Below are positions 8,853 to 17,361 of a DNA stretch of 64,000 nucleotides, piece by piece (the first letter of the stretch is position 1; the number at the start of each line of letters is the position of its first letter). The notes beneath the pieces are model-generated. The model worked only from the letters and a program-made list of their open reading frames with translations, was not told the origin of the DNA and made no database searches. The DNA is from Flavobacterium urocaniciphilum (GTDB lineage: Bacteria > Bacteroidota > Bacteroidia > Flavobacteriales > Flavobacteriaceae). The translations under genes were made by a program, and so were the position numbers. Where the stretch lies: contig NZ_FOEI01000001.1 in NCBI RefSeq assembly GCF_900110615.1, forward strand, positions 434,001-498,000. Reading direction: 5' to 3'.

Positions 8853-8879
8853 AAAAAAACTCTGAAGTTATTTCAGAGT
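8853..8879 (-). terminator. Intrinsic terminator of prfA
   Basis: On the minus strand an 8-bp perfect stem ACTCTGAA / TTCAGAGT is followed by seven T residues. It lies about 55 bp after the prfA stop. Confidence 0.75.
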
Positions 8880-8894
8880 CTTTTATTTATTTCC

Positions 8895-8931
8895 ATTGGA
8901 ATTTCGTAAATCCCAAATCTAAAATCGTAAT
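8895..8931 (-). repeat. GATTTACGA-type degenerate repeat after prfA
   Basis: Read on the minus strand, the prfA stop is followed by repeated ATTACGATTTTAGATTTGGG and then GATTTACGAAAT. A closely similar stretch follows the pepD stop at 14664-14696. Both lie between a stop codon and a terminator hairpin. Confidence 0.55.
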
Positions 8932-10005
8932 TTAATACACTTCAGAAGCTTTTAATTTCTCTGTATTAGATACTAATTGTAATTCGTCAATGAATTTATG
9001 AATTTTTCCAGACATAACGCCGTCCATATCGAAAACATCCACACCAATTCTATGATCTGTTACACGACCTTGAGGATAATTGTACGTTCTAATTTTTGCA
9101 GAACGGTCACCAGAACTTACTTGCGAATTTCTAGTAATAGCATCTTCAGCTTGTTTTTTCGCTAATTCTTGTTCGTATAAACGAGAACGTAAAACTTCTA
9201 AAGCTTTGTCTTTATTTTTATGTTGTGATTTCTGATCCTGACATTGAGCAACTAATCCAGAAGGAATGTGCGTTAAACGTACAGCCGATTTTGTTGTATT
9301 TACCGATTGTCCACCAGGTCCAGAAGAACAGAAGAAATCTACACGAACATCATTCATGTCGATTTGTACATCAAACTCATCTGCTTCAGGTAAAACCATA
9401 ACAGTTGCAGCCGAAGTATGAACACGTCCTTGTGTTTCTGTTTGAGGAACACGTTGTACACGGTGAACACCTGCTTCGTATTTTAAAGTACCATAAACAT
9501 CTTCACCAGTAACTTCAAAAATGATTTCTTTAAAACCACCAGAAGTTCCTTCACTTAAATCTACAACAGAAGTTCTCCAACCTTTGCTTTCGCAGAACTT
9601 AGTATACATTTTAAATAAATCTCCAGCGAAAATAGAAGCCTCATCACCTCCAGTACCTGCACGAATTTCCACTTTTACGTTTTTCGCGTCTTCAGGATCT
9701 TTAGGGATCAACATGAATTTGATTTCCTCTTCTAATTCTGGTAAACGTTCTTTCGCTTCTTCTAATTGCATTTTAGCCATTTCTACCATTTCAGCATCAG
9801 AGCCATCCGCAATAATTTCGTTTGCTTCGTTAATGTTTCCAGTAACATTTATATATTCTTCACGTTTGTCAACTAAAGCTTTTAACGTTTTGTATTCTTG
9901 ATTTAATTGAACATAACGCTTTTGGTCGGCGATTACATCAGGTTGAATAATTAAATCTGAAATCTCGTCGAAGCGTTGTTTTACGTATTGTAATCTGTCT
10001 AACAT
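8932..10005 (-). CDS. prfA: Peptide chain release factor 1
   Basis: 357 residues, the standard RF1 length. It recognises UAA and UAG in the ribosomal A site and triggers peptidyl-tRNA hydrolysis. The catalytic GGQ is at about 231-233 ([12 protein letters not shown]). The tripeptide anticodon position reads PQT (187-189, [14 protein letters not shown]) where E. coli RF1 has PAT; the fixed Pro and Thr of the PxT pattern are kept. The start is ATG 10005 because a further 17 in-frame codons upstream run through the -7 box at 10027-10034. A terminator follows, so the gene is probably monocistronic. Confidence 0.96.
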   Translation of the reverse strand: MLDRLQYVKQRFDEISDLIIQPDVIADQKRYVQLNQEYKTLKALVDKREEYINVTGNINEANEIIADGSDAEMVEMAKMQLEEAKERLPELEEEIKFMLIPKDPEDAKNVKVEIRAGTGGDEASIFAGDLFKMYTKFCESKGWRTSVVDLSEGTSGGFKEIIFEVTGEDVYGTLKYEAGVHRVQRVPQTETQGRVHTSAATVMVLPEADEFDVQIDMNDVRVDFFCSSGPGGQSVNTTKSAVRLTHIPSGLVAQCQDQKSQHKNKDKALEVLRSRLYEQELAKKQAEDAITRNSQVSSGDRSAKIRTYNYPQGRVTDHRIGVDVFDMDGVMSGKIHKFIDELQLVSNTEKLKASEVY

Positions 10006-10026
10006 AGTTGTTATTTTTTGCGAATG

Positions 10027-10057
10027 CAAAGGTACAATATTTACATTCCAATTCAAA
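10027..10057 (-). promoter_or_regulatory. prfA promoter
   Basis: Minus strand TTTG (10057-10054), 19-nt spacer, TACCTTTG (10034-10027): a full match to the Bacteroidota pattern TTTG-N19-TAnnTTTG, and followed by C. Confidence 0.75.
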
Positions 10058-10106
10058 ATTTCAAGTTTAAACTTTTTATTTACTGAAAATCAGTTATTTA
10101 TTAATT

Positions 10107-10129
10107 TTATTTAAATTTAATCTAAATAA
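10107..10129. promoter_or_regulatory. Near-palindromic 23-bp operator 1, candidate Fur site
   Basis: Arms TTATTTA and TAAATAA are perfect inverted repeats with a mostly symmetric AT core. The site ends one base before the -33 element of the siderophore-receptor promoter. A related 23-bp site lies at 10168-10190. Confidence 0.55.
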
Positions 10130-10130
10130 G

Positions 10131-10162
10131 TTTGTTTTTTAATCTTATAGATTTTACTTTTG
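10131..10162 (+). promoter_or_regulatory. Promoter of the siderophore receptor operon
   Basis: TTTG (10131-10134), 20-nt spacer, TACTTTTG (10155-10162) followed by C. It lies between the two near-palindromic sites. Confidence 0.75.
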
Positions 10163-10167
10163 CATCG

Positions 10168-10190
10168 TTATTTTAAATTATTCTAAATAA
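10168..10190. promoter_or_regulatory. Near-palindromic 23-bp operator 2, candidate Fur site
   Basis: TTATTT on the left and TCTAAATAA on the right, the right half identical to that of the site 61 bp upstream. It covers the transcript start region and ends 2 bp before the ATG, so a bound repressor would block transcription. Confidence 0.5.
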
Positions 10191-10192
10191 AA

Positions 10193-12442
10193 ATGAAAAA
10201 ATATATACTTGCCTTCGGATTATTTGTTACAGCTAATGTGGCATTTTCTCAAACAGAACAATCAAAAAATGATGTTGCTTTAGAAATTGAGAATGATACA
10301 GTTAAGAAAAGAACTAAAACAATTGAGGAAGTAGTTGTCACTTCTAATAGAATTAAAAAAACTAACACTATTGTTAAATCGGGTATCAGTGTTAAAGATT
10401 TACCACAAAGTGTTCAAGAAATTGATCATGAAATTATAGAGCAACAACAATCTGTTCGTTTAAGTGATGTAGTTAAAAACGCGAATGGTGTATATGTATC
10501 TTCAGCTCGTGGAGGCGCTCAAGAATCATTTTACGGAAGAGGATACGATTTATCGGCAAACAATATGTTTAAAAATGGTTTCCGTTTTAATAGTGGTTCT
10601 ATTCCAGAAGTTTCATCATTAGAAAAAGTTGAAATTTTAAAAGGAAGTTCAGCTTTATTATTTGGTAATGTTTCTCCAGGTGGTATCTTAAATATGGTGA
10701 CTAAAATGCCTAAATTTAAAACAGGTGGAGAAGTTTCAATGCAATTGGGAAGTTATTCATTTTACAAGCCAACTATCGATTTTTATGGTCCTTTAAGTAA
10801 TACTATAGCGTATCGTTTTGTAGGTTCTTATGAGAATTCAGAAAGTTTTAGAGATGTAGTAAAAAGAGAACGTTACTATATTAATCCGTCTTTCCTTTTC
10901 AAGTTAAGCAATAGAACAGAAATGGTTTTACAAGGAGATTTTATGAATGATAATTGGACTCCCGATTTCGGAACAGCAATTATTGGAAAAACCATTGTCG
11001 ATTTACCTCGTAATACTTATTTAGGTGGAAAATGGTCAGATGGAAATACAAAACAATCTTCTGTTTCTAATTTATTAACGCATTCTTTCAACAACAATTG
11101 GAAGTTTAATTTTAATTCTTCTTTCCAACATTATAATAGAATTTCTAGAGGAACAGAACGTATTCAGCCTGCTGCAAATGGCGATTTAAACAGACCTTAT
11201 GGAAGACAAAAAAGTGTAGAAAAAATTGTGTCAAATCAAGCAAGTTTACAAGGTATTTTCAATACAGGAAAAATCAAACATCAATTATTTACTGGTTTAG
11301 ATTTTGAAAATTCATTTTTAGAAGCTTATACTTTTAGATATTTTAATCCTACAAACGGTACAACAGTTGCTAATTTTGATACTGTAAATATTTTTGATCC
11401 TTCTTCTTATGCTAATGAAGGTCCGGTTTTACCTTCAGAAGTTACAAGAATTGTTAAAACTGATACAAAGAGATTTGGAATGTATGCACAAGATTTAATT
11501 TCAATCACAGAGAAATTTAAAGTATTAGCTGGTTTACGTTGGTCGTGGCAAGAACAAGAAGTAGATACAGAAAACTTTACTTCTTCAGTATCAACAGGAA
11601 TTACAACTTCTCCTAAGAAAAAAGATGTAGCCTTTTCTCCAAAAGCAGGTTTAGTGTACCAACCGGTTTCAAGTGTATCATTATTTGCTAGTTATGCAAA
11701 TTCATTTACGCCAAATACTGGAACAGATGTAAATTTACAATCTATAGAAGCTTCTATTATTGATCAATACGAATTAGGAGTGAAAAAAGAATTCTTAAAC
11801 GGAAAATTAACTACAAATGTTACTTTATACCAAATTGAGAATAGTAATTTAGCTCAAACAGCTCCATACAAAGCTGATGGTTCAGTAAATAATGATACAA
11901 CAATTAAAATGTTAAGTGGTAGTACAAAAAGTAAAGGTTTTGAAATTGACATTACTGCTAAACCAATTGAAGGTTTAAATATTTTAGCAGGTTATAGTTA
12001 TAATAATATGCGTTATACTAAAACTTCAGGTACAAACGGTAGTTTTATTGTAGGAGATAGAGTAGCTAGAACGCCAGCTAGTACAGCAAACTTAAGTTTC
12101 TTCTACACGTTACAAAATGGAAAATTAAAAGGGCTTTCTTTTGGAGCATTAGCAAATTATATCGGAGATAGATTAGGTGGATGGAATGATGATTATGTTT
12201 GGACACCGGTTACTCCAGCTACTAATCCAGCAACTTATACAGTAACAATTAGAGATCGTGATATTCCAATTCAAGGTTATACAACTGTAGATTTATCATT
12301 AGGATATACTTGGAAAAAGTTTTCTGTATTGTGTAAATTATCAAACATTACAAATGAATTAAACTATACAGTTCACGAAAATTATAGTGTGAATCCAATT
12401 GCTCCAAGACAAGTATTAGGTAGCATCAAATATAAATTCTAA
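10193..12442 (+). CDS. TonB-dependent siderophore receptor
   Basis: 749 residues. The signal peptide ends at about residue 19 (TANVAFSQ). A short N-terminal stretch leads to the TonB-box/plug region: IEEVVVTSNR near residue 45, then DLPQSVQEIDHEIIEQQ and LEKVEILKGSSALLFGNVSPGGILNM, the hallmarks of the siderophore-receptor subclass (FhuA/FoxA/FpvA type). Residues from about 200 form the 22-strand barrel, ending in the terminal Phe. There is no long carboxypeptidase-like extension. It imports a ferric siderophore across the outer membrane with TonB energy; the ligand cannot be told. Two Fur-like sites flank its promoter. The next gene (24 bp on) encodes a PepSY-type membrane protein that fits ferric-siderophore reduction. 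Confidence 0.92.
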   Translation: MKKYILAFGLFVTANVAFSQTEQSKNDVALEIENDTVKKRTKTIEEVVVTSNRIKKTNTIVKSGISVKDLPQSVQEIDHEIIEQQQSVRLSDVVKNANGVYVSSARGGAQESFYGRGYDLSANNMFKNGFRFNSGSIPEVSSLEKVEILKGSSALLFGNVSPGGILNMVTKMPKFKTGGEVSMQLGSYSFYKPTIDFYGPLSNTIAYRFVGSYENSESFRDVVKRERYYINPSFLFKLSNRTEMVLQGDFMNDNWTPDFGTAIIGKTIVDLPRNTYLGGKWSDGNTKQSSVSNLLTHSFNNNWKFNFNSSFQHYNRISRGTERIQPAANGDLNRPYGRQKSVEKIVSNQASLQGIFNTGKIKHQLFTGLDFENSFLEAYTFRYFNPTNGTTVANFDTVNIFDPSSYANEGPVLPSEVTRIVKTDTKRFGMYAQDLISITEKFKVLAGLRWSWQEQEVDTENFTSSVSTGITTSPKKKDVAFSPKAGLVYQPVSSVSLFASYANSFTPNTGTDVNLQSIEASIIDQYELGVKKEFLNGKLTTNVTLYQIENSNLAQTAPYKADGSVNNDTTIKMLSGSTKSKGFEIDITAKPIEGLNILAGYSYNNMRYTKTSGTNGSFIVGDRVARTPASTANLSFFYTLQNGKLKGLSFGALANYIGDRLGGWNDDYVWTPVTPATNPATYTVTIRDRDIPIQGYTTVDLSLGYTWKKFSVLCKLSNITNELNYTVHENYSVNPIAPRQVLGSIKYKF

Positions 12443-12465
12443 TTTTGCCTCAAATTAATATAATT

Positions 12466-13011
12466 ATGAACTTAAATAGAAGAAACCTTCACCGCGACTT
12501 AGGATATTTTTATATCGGATTAATTATTTCCTTTGCTTTTTCTGGAATTTTAATGAACCATAGAGAACATTGGCATCCTGAAAAATATACAATTGAAACA
12601 AAAGAAATTCAAGTATCACTTCCTGAAGAAAAAGAAATTACGGAAGAATACGCTGAAAAATTAGGTAAAGATTTAGGTATTGAGGATAAAATGCGTCGTC
12701 ATAATGTAAAGAAAGGAACTTTTAAAATTTCTTTCGAAAAACATGATGTAGAAATTGATATGGAAACAGGTAAAGGTGAAATTGTTGCATTTAACAAAAC
12801 ACCAATTATCAGTCAGGCTATGAAGTTACATAAAAGTACTTCAAACTGGTGGATATATTATTCTGATATTTTCGGTTTATCCTTAATTACAATTGCTATT
12901 ACAGGAGCAATTATGATTACACATGGTAAAAACACATTTGCTCGTAGAGGTTGGAAATTGGCAGTAGCCGGAATTGTTATTCCTTTACTAGTCTTGATAT
13001 TTATAGGTTAA
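12466..13011 (+). CDS. PepSY-associated inner-membrane protein
   Basis: 181 residues from ATG 12466; an in-frame TTG seven codons upstream is less likely because the ATG gives the standard beginning MNLNRRNLHRDLGYFYIG. There are membrane helices at about 13-30, 127-147 and 160-180, with a periplasmic loop of about 95 residues that is PepSY-like (EITEEYAEKL, TFKISFEKHDVEIDMETGKG). Conserved His residues (HRD, NHREHWH, LHKSTSNWW) could bind haem. In Bacteroidota such proteins sit beside siderophore receptors and are thought to reduce the imported ferric complex. Co-transcription with the receptor is implied by the 23-bp gap and the terminator that follows. Confidence 0.8.
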   Translation: MNLNRRNLHRDLGYFYIGLIISFAFSGILMNHREHWHPEKYTIETKEIQVSLPEEKEITEEYAEKLGKDLGIEDKMRRHNVKKGTFKISFEKHDVEIDMETGKGEIVAFNKTPIISQAMKLHKSTSNWWIYYSDIFGLSLITIAITGAIMITHGKNTFARRGWKLAVAGIVIPLLVLIFIG

Positions 13012-13032
13012 ATTTTAAAGTTAGTTTAAGCT

Positions 13033-13070
13033 AAAACTCCGTACCGATGTAATCGGGACGGAGTTTTTTT
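13033..13070 (+). terminator. Intrinsic terminator of the siderophore receptor operon
   Basis: Arms AAAACTCCGT / ACGGAGTTTT extended inward by CCGAT / ATCGG, followed by a T-run. It lies 21 bp after the stop codon. Confidence 0.85.
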
Positions 13071-13090
13071 ATTGGAATTCATAAAGAAAA

Positions 13091-13555
13091 TTACTTTTTC
13101 CAAATGATTTTTACTGCGGATAATTTTTCATTTTCTATTCGAATTTCTGAACAAATTTCAAATGAATTTTTAAGATAAAAATGTAAAGGCGATTTATAAA
13201 TTTCACCGTTTTGTTTTACATACATTTCTTTATCAATTACCCAAGCATTTAATTGAGATTCATTAGTTTTTATAGCATTTAAAATTTTCGTTCCTTTACC
13301 TAAGCCTTGTATTTTTTGATCTAGAATTATGGCAAACCATTTTTCATGATCTCTTGTAAATTTACAACCCCACGCTAAAATAGTTTGGTTATCATCTTTC
13401 ATGATATAATGAACAGTTTCCGATAACGTATTTAAATATACTTCAAATCCTAAAGAATCAGAAAAGGTTAAAGTAGTTGGGTATTCATTATTCCATAAAT
13501 TAGAAATCTGTAGTTTCTCGTTCTCGTTTAATATTTTGGTTTCGATAAGATTCAT
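13091..13555 (-). CDS. GNAT family N-acetyltransferase
   Basis: 154 residues. The acetyl-CoA-binding motif A is visible as ILDQKIQGLGKGTKIL (QxxGxG) at about residues 77-92, following the strand HEKWFAIILD. The C-terminal part carries KSPLHFYLKNSFEI, where motif B normally lies. Acetyltransferases of this size modify small molecules or N-termini; the substrate cannot be told from sequence. It is the first of four genes reading leftward between 13.1 and 16.2 kb, but the long AT-rich gaps suggest separate transcripts. Confidence 0.75.
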   Translation of the reverse strand: MNLIETKILNENEKLQISNLWNNEYPTTLTFSDSLGFEVYLNTLSETVHYIMKDDNQTILAWGCKFTRDHEKWFAIILDQKIQGLGKGTKILNAIKTNESQLNAWVIDKEMYVKQNGEIYKSPLHFYLKNSFEICSEIRIENEKLSAVKIIWKK

Positions 13556-13616
13556 TTATTTTATTTTTCAAAAACAATTATTTCTTCTGTTTTTTTTAAT
13601 GGCTGAAAATTTATTT

Positions 13617-14153
13617 TTATTTATTAGGAATGTTTTTAGATTTAATTTCTTTTAGATATTTTTCTCTTAAATCTATTCCATCTTCAATATATCTTTGTTT
13701 TGGATTTTTTATTACAAATTCTTTTTTAGCTTCTTGAGTTAATGAATCCAAAAAATTCTCACCGAATCTTTTGCAAATTTCGTTATACATTTCATCTTGA
13801 TAGCAATATGGTTCAAACTCACCAAATCTTAAACAACTTCTATGAAATCCTTTTGTTTTTATCCCATATTTTTTTAATTTATTTGATAAAATATTGTATT
13901 CAAGAAAATCTGGTCGAAAATAAATTAAATCGTCTTTTTGAATATCTTTTAATGCTCTTTTTTTTTGGTTTATACAAAAAGTATCAATTATTGTAACTTT
14001 TATGTTTTTATCTTTTGTCCATATCTTGAAATATTCTTCTTCATTATATACAATAGGATTTCCATTTTTATCATATTTTTCAAATTCTTTTTTTTGTTTG
14101 CATGAAGTAAAATTTAATAAAAGGATAAAAAGAAATATTATTTTTTTATACAT
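13617..14153 (-). CDS. Lipoprotein, unknown function
   Basis: 178 residues from ATG 14153, which gives a classic lipoprotein signal MYKKIIFLFILLLNFTSC with the lipid-modified Cys18. A reading ten codons longer would put a less plausible string before it. The mature protein is charged, with KNGNPIVYNEEEYFKIWTKDKN and several cysteines (IDTFCINQ, HRSCLRFG, PYCYQDE, NEICKRFG). The phrase IWTKxKN also occurs in the lipoprotein at 5226 (TIWTKHKNTRFYD), which may point to a distant relation. No known family recognised. Confidence 0.55.
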   Translation of the reverse strand: MYKKIIFLFILLLNFTSCKQKKEFEKYDKNGNPIVYNEEEYFKIWTKDKNIKVTIIDTFCINQKKRALKDIQKDDLIYFRPDFLEYNILSNKLKKYGIKTKGFHRSCLRFGEFEPYCYQDEMYNEICKRFGENFLDSLTQEAKKEFVIKNPKQRYIEDGIDLREKYLKEIKSKNIPNK

Positions 14154-14233
14154 ATTTAATTTTAATTTGAGATTACATAACACTTTGTTTTTTGAATATT
14201 GAAAGCATTTTATATTTTATTATAATAAATAAT

Positions 14234-14260
14234 AAACCCCGAAAAATAATTACGAGGTTT
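14234..14260 (-). terminator. Imperfect terminator hairpin after the small membrane protein gene
   Basis: Arms AAACCCCG / CGAGGTTT with one mismatch and a loop of 11 nt, 8 bp after the stop of the gene at 14268. It repeats the CCTCG stem theme of the next terminator at 14624. Confidence 0.5.
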
Positions 14261-14267
14261 TATGAGT

Positions 14268-14525
14268 TTATAAATTTCTAGATTTAATTTCCTTTTTAAT
14301 TAAACCTAAATTTAATAGTAAAGGTGTAAAAGTTATAGGCATCATAAAAACGGGTAAAATTGTAGCGATATTGATGTTTTTAAATTCTTTTTCAATAAGA
14401 ATATAAAGTAATAATGATAGTGCAATGACAAAGCAAATTCCTAATCCAATGGTTGCACTTTTTACAATTTTATGTTTTTTTAGTAAATCTTCATTTGATA
14501 ATTCGGAAAAGTTATTTTTTTTCAT
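14268..14525 (-). CDS. Small two-helix membrane protein
   Basis: 85 residues from ATG 14525 (MKKNNFSELSNEDLLKKHK); another ATG three codons earlier is possible. A short helical head is followed by two membrane segments at about residues 27-47 and 55-75 and a basic tail. The phrase LSNEDLLKKxK followed by two helices is one I recall from small flavobacterial membrane proteins sometimes labelled as redox-active disulfide protein, but no CxxC is present here. Function unknown. Confidence 0.5.
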   Translation of the reverse strand: MKKNNFSELSNEDLLKKHKIVKSATIGLGICFVIALSLLLYILIEKEFKNINIATILPVFMMPITFTPLLLNLGLIKKEIKSRNL

Positions 14526-14623
14526 GTTTAGCATGTTTTAGTATTCAGATTGTCTTAATAAATTAAAAATTCTAATTTATTCAAATATAAGAAATTGATT
14601 AAATATGAAAAATTTCTCACAAA

Positions 14624-14655
14624 AAAAACCTCGAAAAATAAATTTCGAGGTTTTT
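14624..14655 (-). terminator. Intrinsic terminator of pepD
   Basis: Perfect 13-bp stem AAAAACCTCGAAA / TTTCGAGGTTTTT with a 6-nt loop. On the minus strand it ends in a run of eight T residues, about 40 bp after the pepD stop. Confidence 0.85.
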
Positions 14656-14663
14656 AATATTAA

Positions 14664-14696
14664 GTATTTCGTATATCCGAAATCGTAAATCGTAAA
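14664..14696 (-). repeat. GATTTACGA-type degenerate repeat after pepD
   Basis: On the minus strand ATTTACGATTTACGATTTCG then GATATACGAAATA directly follows the stop codon. It is the sister copy of the stretch after prfA (8895-8931). Confidence 0.55.
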
Positions 14697-16160
14697 TTAT
14701 TTTGTTGGAATATTTTTCAAAATTTCTAATACAAATTTCCAATATTTTTGAGCAGAAGAAATACTTGCTCTTTCATCTGGACTATGCGCTCCGTGAATAG
14801 TTGGTCCGAAAGAAATCATATCCCAATTCGGGTAATTTGTTCCTAAAATTCCACATTCTAATCCAGCGTGACACGCTACAACTTTTGGTTCAGCGTTATT
14901 TTGCTTTTTGTAAATATCTACTAAAACATCCAAGATTTCCGATTTTGCATTTGGTGTCCATCCTGGGTAAGAACCTCCAAAAGTAACTTCGCAACCCATT
15001 AATTCAAAAGCAGAACGTAACGCATTGGCTAAATCGAATTTTGATGTTTCTACAGAAGAACGTGTTAAATTATCAATTTGTAATTTTCCGTTTCCAACTG
15101 TTACTTTAGCAATATTATTAGAAGTTTCTACTAAATTGTCAAAATCAGCACTCATTCTATACACACCATTATGAGCTGCATAAATAGAACGTACTAAGTA
15201 AAATTGCGCCATTGGAGGCATAACTTTAGCTGGAGTGGTAGCTGATTTCTCAATTACGATTTCTAAATTTGGTTCCGTAGTTTTAAATTCTGTTTTAATT
15301 TCATTAATGATTTCTTGCATATCGAATACAAATGCTTCATCATAAACAGGAGCGATGGCAACTTGAGCTACACTTTCTCTTGGAATGGCATTACGTAAAC
15401 TTCCACCATTAATTGTAGAGATTTGTAAACCAAAATCTTCAAATCCACTGAATAATAAACGGTTCATGATTTTGTTTGCGTTTCCTAAACCTTTATCAAT
15501 GTCCATTCCTGAATGTCCACCATTTAAACCTTTTACAGTAATAGTATAACCTACAGCTCCTTCTGGAGTATCTTCTTCATCATATTCTGCAACAGCTGTT
15601 ACATCTACACCACCAGCACATCCGATATCAATTTCGTCGTCTTCTTCAGTATCTAAGTTTAATAAAATATCACCTTGTAATAAACCACCTTTTAAGCCCA
15701 TTGCACCAGTCATACCCGTTTCTTCGTCAATAGTAAATAATGCTTCAATTGCAGGATGTGGAATTGTTGTGCTTTCTAAAAGCGCCATAATTGTTGCTAC
15801 TCCTAAACCGTTATCAGCACCTAAAGTTGTTCCTTTTGCACGAACCCAATCACCATCCACATACATCTCAATTCCTTGCGTGTCAAAATCGAAAACTGTA
15901 TCATTATTTTTTTGGTGAACCATATCTAAATGCGATTGCATTACAACCGTTTTGCGGTTTTCCATTCCAGCAGTAGCAGGTTTTTTAATAATTACGTTTC
16001 CTACTTCATCTTTGAATGTTTCTAATCCTAATTTCTGACCAAAATCCATCATGAAAGCAATAACTCTTTCTTCTTTTTTTGATGGGCGAGGCACAGCGTT
16101 TAAATCAGCAAATTTGTTCCAAAGTTCTTTTGGTTCTAAATTTCTTACTTCTTGACTCAT
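14697..16160 (-). CDS. pepD: Cytosolic aminoacyl-histidine dipeptidase (M20 family)
   Basis: 487 residues, the usual length of PepD. Di-zinc ligands are visible in order: His77 and the catalytic-site Asp79 in MQSHLDMVHQ, Asp116 in TTLGADNGLGVA, the general-base Glu146/Glu147 in FTIDEETGM, an Asp in LLNLDTEEDDEI, and the C-terminal His in GAHSPDERAS. The lid/dimerisation domain lies in the middle (residues about 210-390). It hydrolyses a broad range of dipeptides, including those with histidine, in the cytoplasm. It has its own promoter (-7 box 16219-16226) and a strong terminator, so it is probably monocistronic. Confidence 0.95.
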   Translation of the reverse strand: MSQEVRNLEPKELWNKFADLNAVPRPSKKEERVIAFMMDFGQKLGLETFKDEVGNVIIKKPATAGMENRKTVVMQSHLDMVHQKNNDTVFDFDTQGIEMYVDGDWVRAKGTTLGADNGLGVATIMALLESTTIPHPAIEALFTIDEETGMTGAMGLKGGLLQGDILLNLDTEEDDEIDIGCAGGVDVTAVAEYDEEDTPEGAVGYTITVKGLNGGHSGMDIDKGLGNANKIMNRLLFSGFEDFGLQISTINGGSLRNAIPRESVAQVAIAPVYDEAFVFDMQEIINEIKTEFKTTEPNLEIVIEKSATTPAKVMPPMAQFYLVRSIYAAHNGVYRMSADFDNLVETSNNIAKVTVGNGKLQIDNLTRSSVETSKFDLANALRSAFELMGCEVTFGGSYPGWTPNAKSEILDVLVDIYKKQNNAEPKVVACHAGLECGILGTNYPNWDMISFGPTIHGAHSPDERASISSAQKYWKFVLEILKNIPTK

Positions 16161-16181
16161 TTTATGTTTTCAGTTTAATGT

Positions 16182-16211
16182 TTCTTTTACTTTTTACTCG
16201 ACTCTTTTTCA
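16182..16211 (-). repeat. Degenerate AGTAAAAAGT / GAGTCGAG repeat in the pepD leader
   Basis: Read on the minus strand this is AAAAAGAGTCGAGTAAAAAG and TAAAAG, 22 bp before the pepD ATG and after its -7 box, so it is transcribed. Related to 4647-4690 and 22874-22917. Confidence 0.5.
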
Positions 16212-16218
16212 AGATTGC

Positions 16219-16226
16219 CAAAGTTA
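16219..16226 (-). promoter_or_regulatory. -7 promoter box of pepD
   Basis: Minus strand TAACTTTG, a full match to TAnnTTTG, 58 bp before the ATG. Confidence 0.6.
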
Positions 16227-16287
16227 CAAAGTTTAATTTCTTTAGTAAATGAATTTCTAATTATATTTACATTTTAAAATTCATTTT

Positions 16288-17361
16288 GTGAGGAAAAAAT
16301 ACATTTTACCCATTTTTCTTATGGTTCAAATTGTTCTGATTAAAGTTTTAGCGCTTTTTCCAGAGTTTGTGGAACGTTATTATAGTAACGGTTTGTATGT
16401 GTACATTTCTAAATTTAGCAGATTAGTTTTAGGTTGGATTCCTTTTTCTGTGGGCGATTTATGCTACACGATTTTGATATTTTTTATTCTAAGATGGGTT
16501 TATAAAAAAAGAATTGGTTTTTTTAAAAATTGGAAAGACAATGGTTTAACAATTTTGAGTTTTGTTTCAGTTTTGTATTTCTTGTTTCATATTTTATGGG
16601 GAATTAATTATTATCGAATTCCATTGCATGAAAAAATAGGAATAGAAAAAGAATATACGAAGTTACAATTGGAGAATTTAACGTTGAAGTTAATTGCTCA
16701 AACCAATCATTTACAACTTCAAATTGAAAAAGATCATTTTAAAAGAGTTGTTTATCACTATTCGGAACATAAAATGTATGAAATGGCTCCAAGTGGTTAT
16801 GGATTAATGCAAAATCAATTGTCAAAAATCGAATATAACAACGAAAGTATAAAATCGTCATTATACAGTTTGCCTTTGAGTTATATGGGATTTGGCGGTT
16901 ATTTGAATCCGTTTACAAACGAAGCGCAAGTGAATTATTTGAAACCCAAATATACTTCTCCGTTAACCATTTGTCATGAAATGGCGCATCAAACCGGAAT
17001 TGGTTCGGAAAGCGATTGTAATTTTATTGGTTTTATGGCTGCTTCTAGTAATAAAGATGTTTATTTTCAGTATTCGGCATATGCTTTTGCTTTAAATTAT
17101 TGTTTGTACAATTTAGAAATGATGGAAGAGGGAAGTGGTATGAAGTATAAAAAGATGATTAACAAAGGTGTCTTGGAAAACTTTAACGAAAACAAAACCT
17201 TTTGGAAACAGTATCAAACCTGGTTAAATGATTTTTTTGAATACTTTTACGATAAGTTTTTAAAAATCAATCAACAAAAGGATGGAATGGAAAGTTATAG
17301 TAAATTTGTAGGCTTATTAGTTAATTACGATTTAAAATATAATATTATTCATGCAAATTAA
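16288..17361 (+). CDS. DUF3810 membrane protein with a zincin-like HExxH motif
   Basis: 357 residues from a GTG start (VRKKYILPIFLMVQIVLIKV); no ATG is available upstream in frame. There are three hydrophobic segments near the N-terminus (about 3-22, 50-70 and 85-105), then a large soluble domain. It carries HEMAH at residues 230-234 followed by GIGSESDCNF, the arrangement of a zinc peptidase: HExxH plus a downstream acidic residue. This is the conserved centre of the DUF3810 family, which I recall as a predicted membrane metalloprotease; activity is inferred. Its 3' end overlaps the next gene by 11 bp, so the two are very likely translated together. Confidence 0.8.
   Translation: MRKKYILPIFLMVQIVLIKVLALFPEFVERYYSNGLYVYISKFSRLVLGWIPFSVGDLCYTILIFFILRWVYKKRIGFFKNWKDNGLTILSFVSVLYFLFHILWGINYYRIPLHEKIGIEKEYTKLQLENLTLKLIAQTNHLQLQIEKDHFKRVVYHYSEHKMYEMAPSGYGLMQNQLSKIEYNNESIKSSLYSLPLSYMGFGGYLNPFTNEAQVNYLKPKYTSPLTICHEMAHQTGIGSESDCNFIGFMAASSNKDVYFQYSAYAFALNYCLYNLEMMEEGSGMKYKKMINKGVLENFNENKTFWKQYQTWLNDFFEYFYDKFLKINQQKDGMESYSKFVGLLVNYDLKYNIIHAN

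Noticed and set aside
9521..9901. 126-residue plus-strand ORF rich in serine
   Set aside because: It is wholly antisense to prfA; the Ser/Ile composition is what the reverse frame of an AT-rich gene gives.
10006..10056. Longer N-terminus for prfA
   Set aside because: The extra 17 codons run through a full-match promoter, and the 357-residue form has the normal RF1 length.
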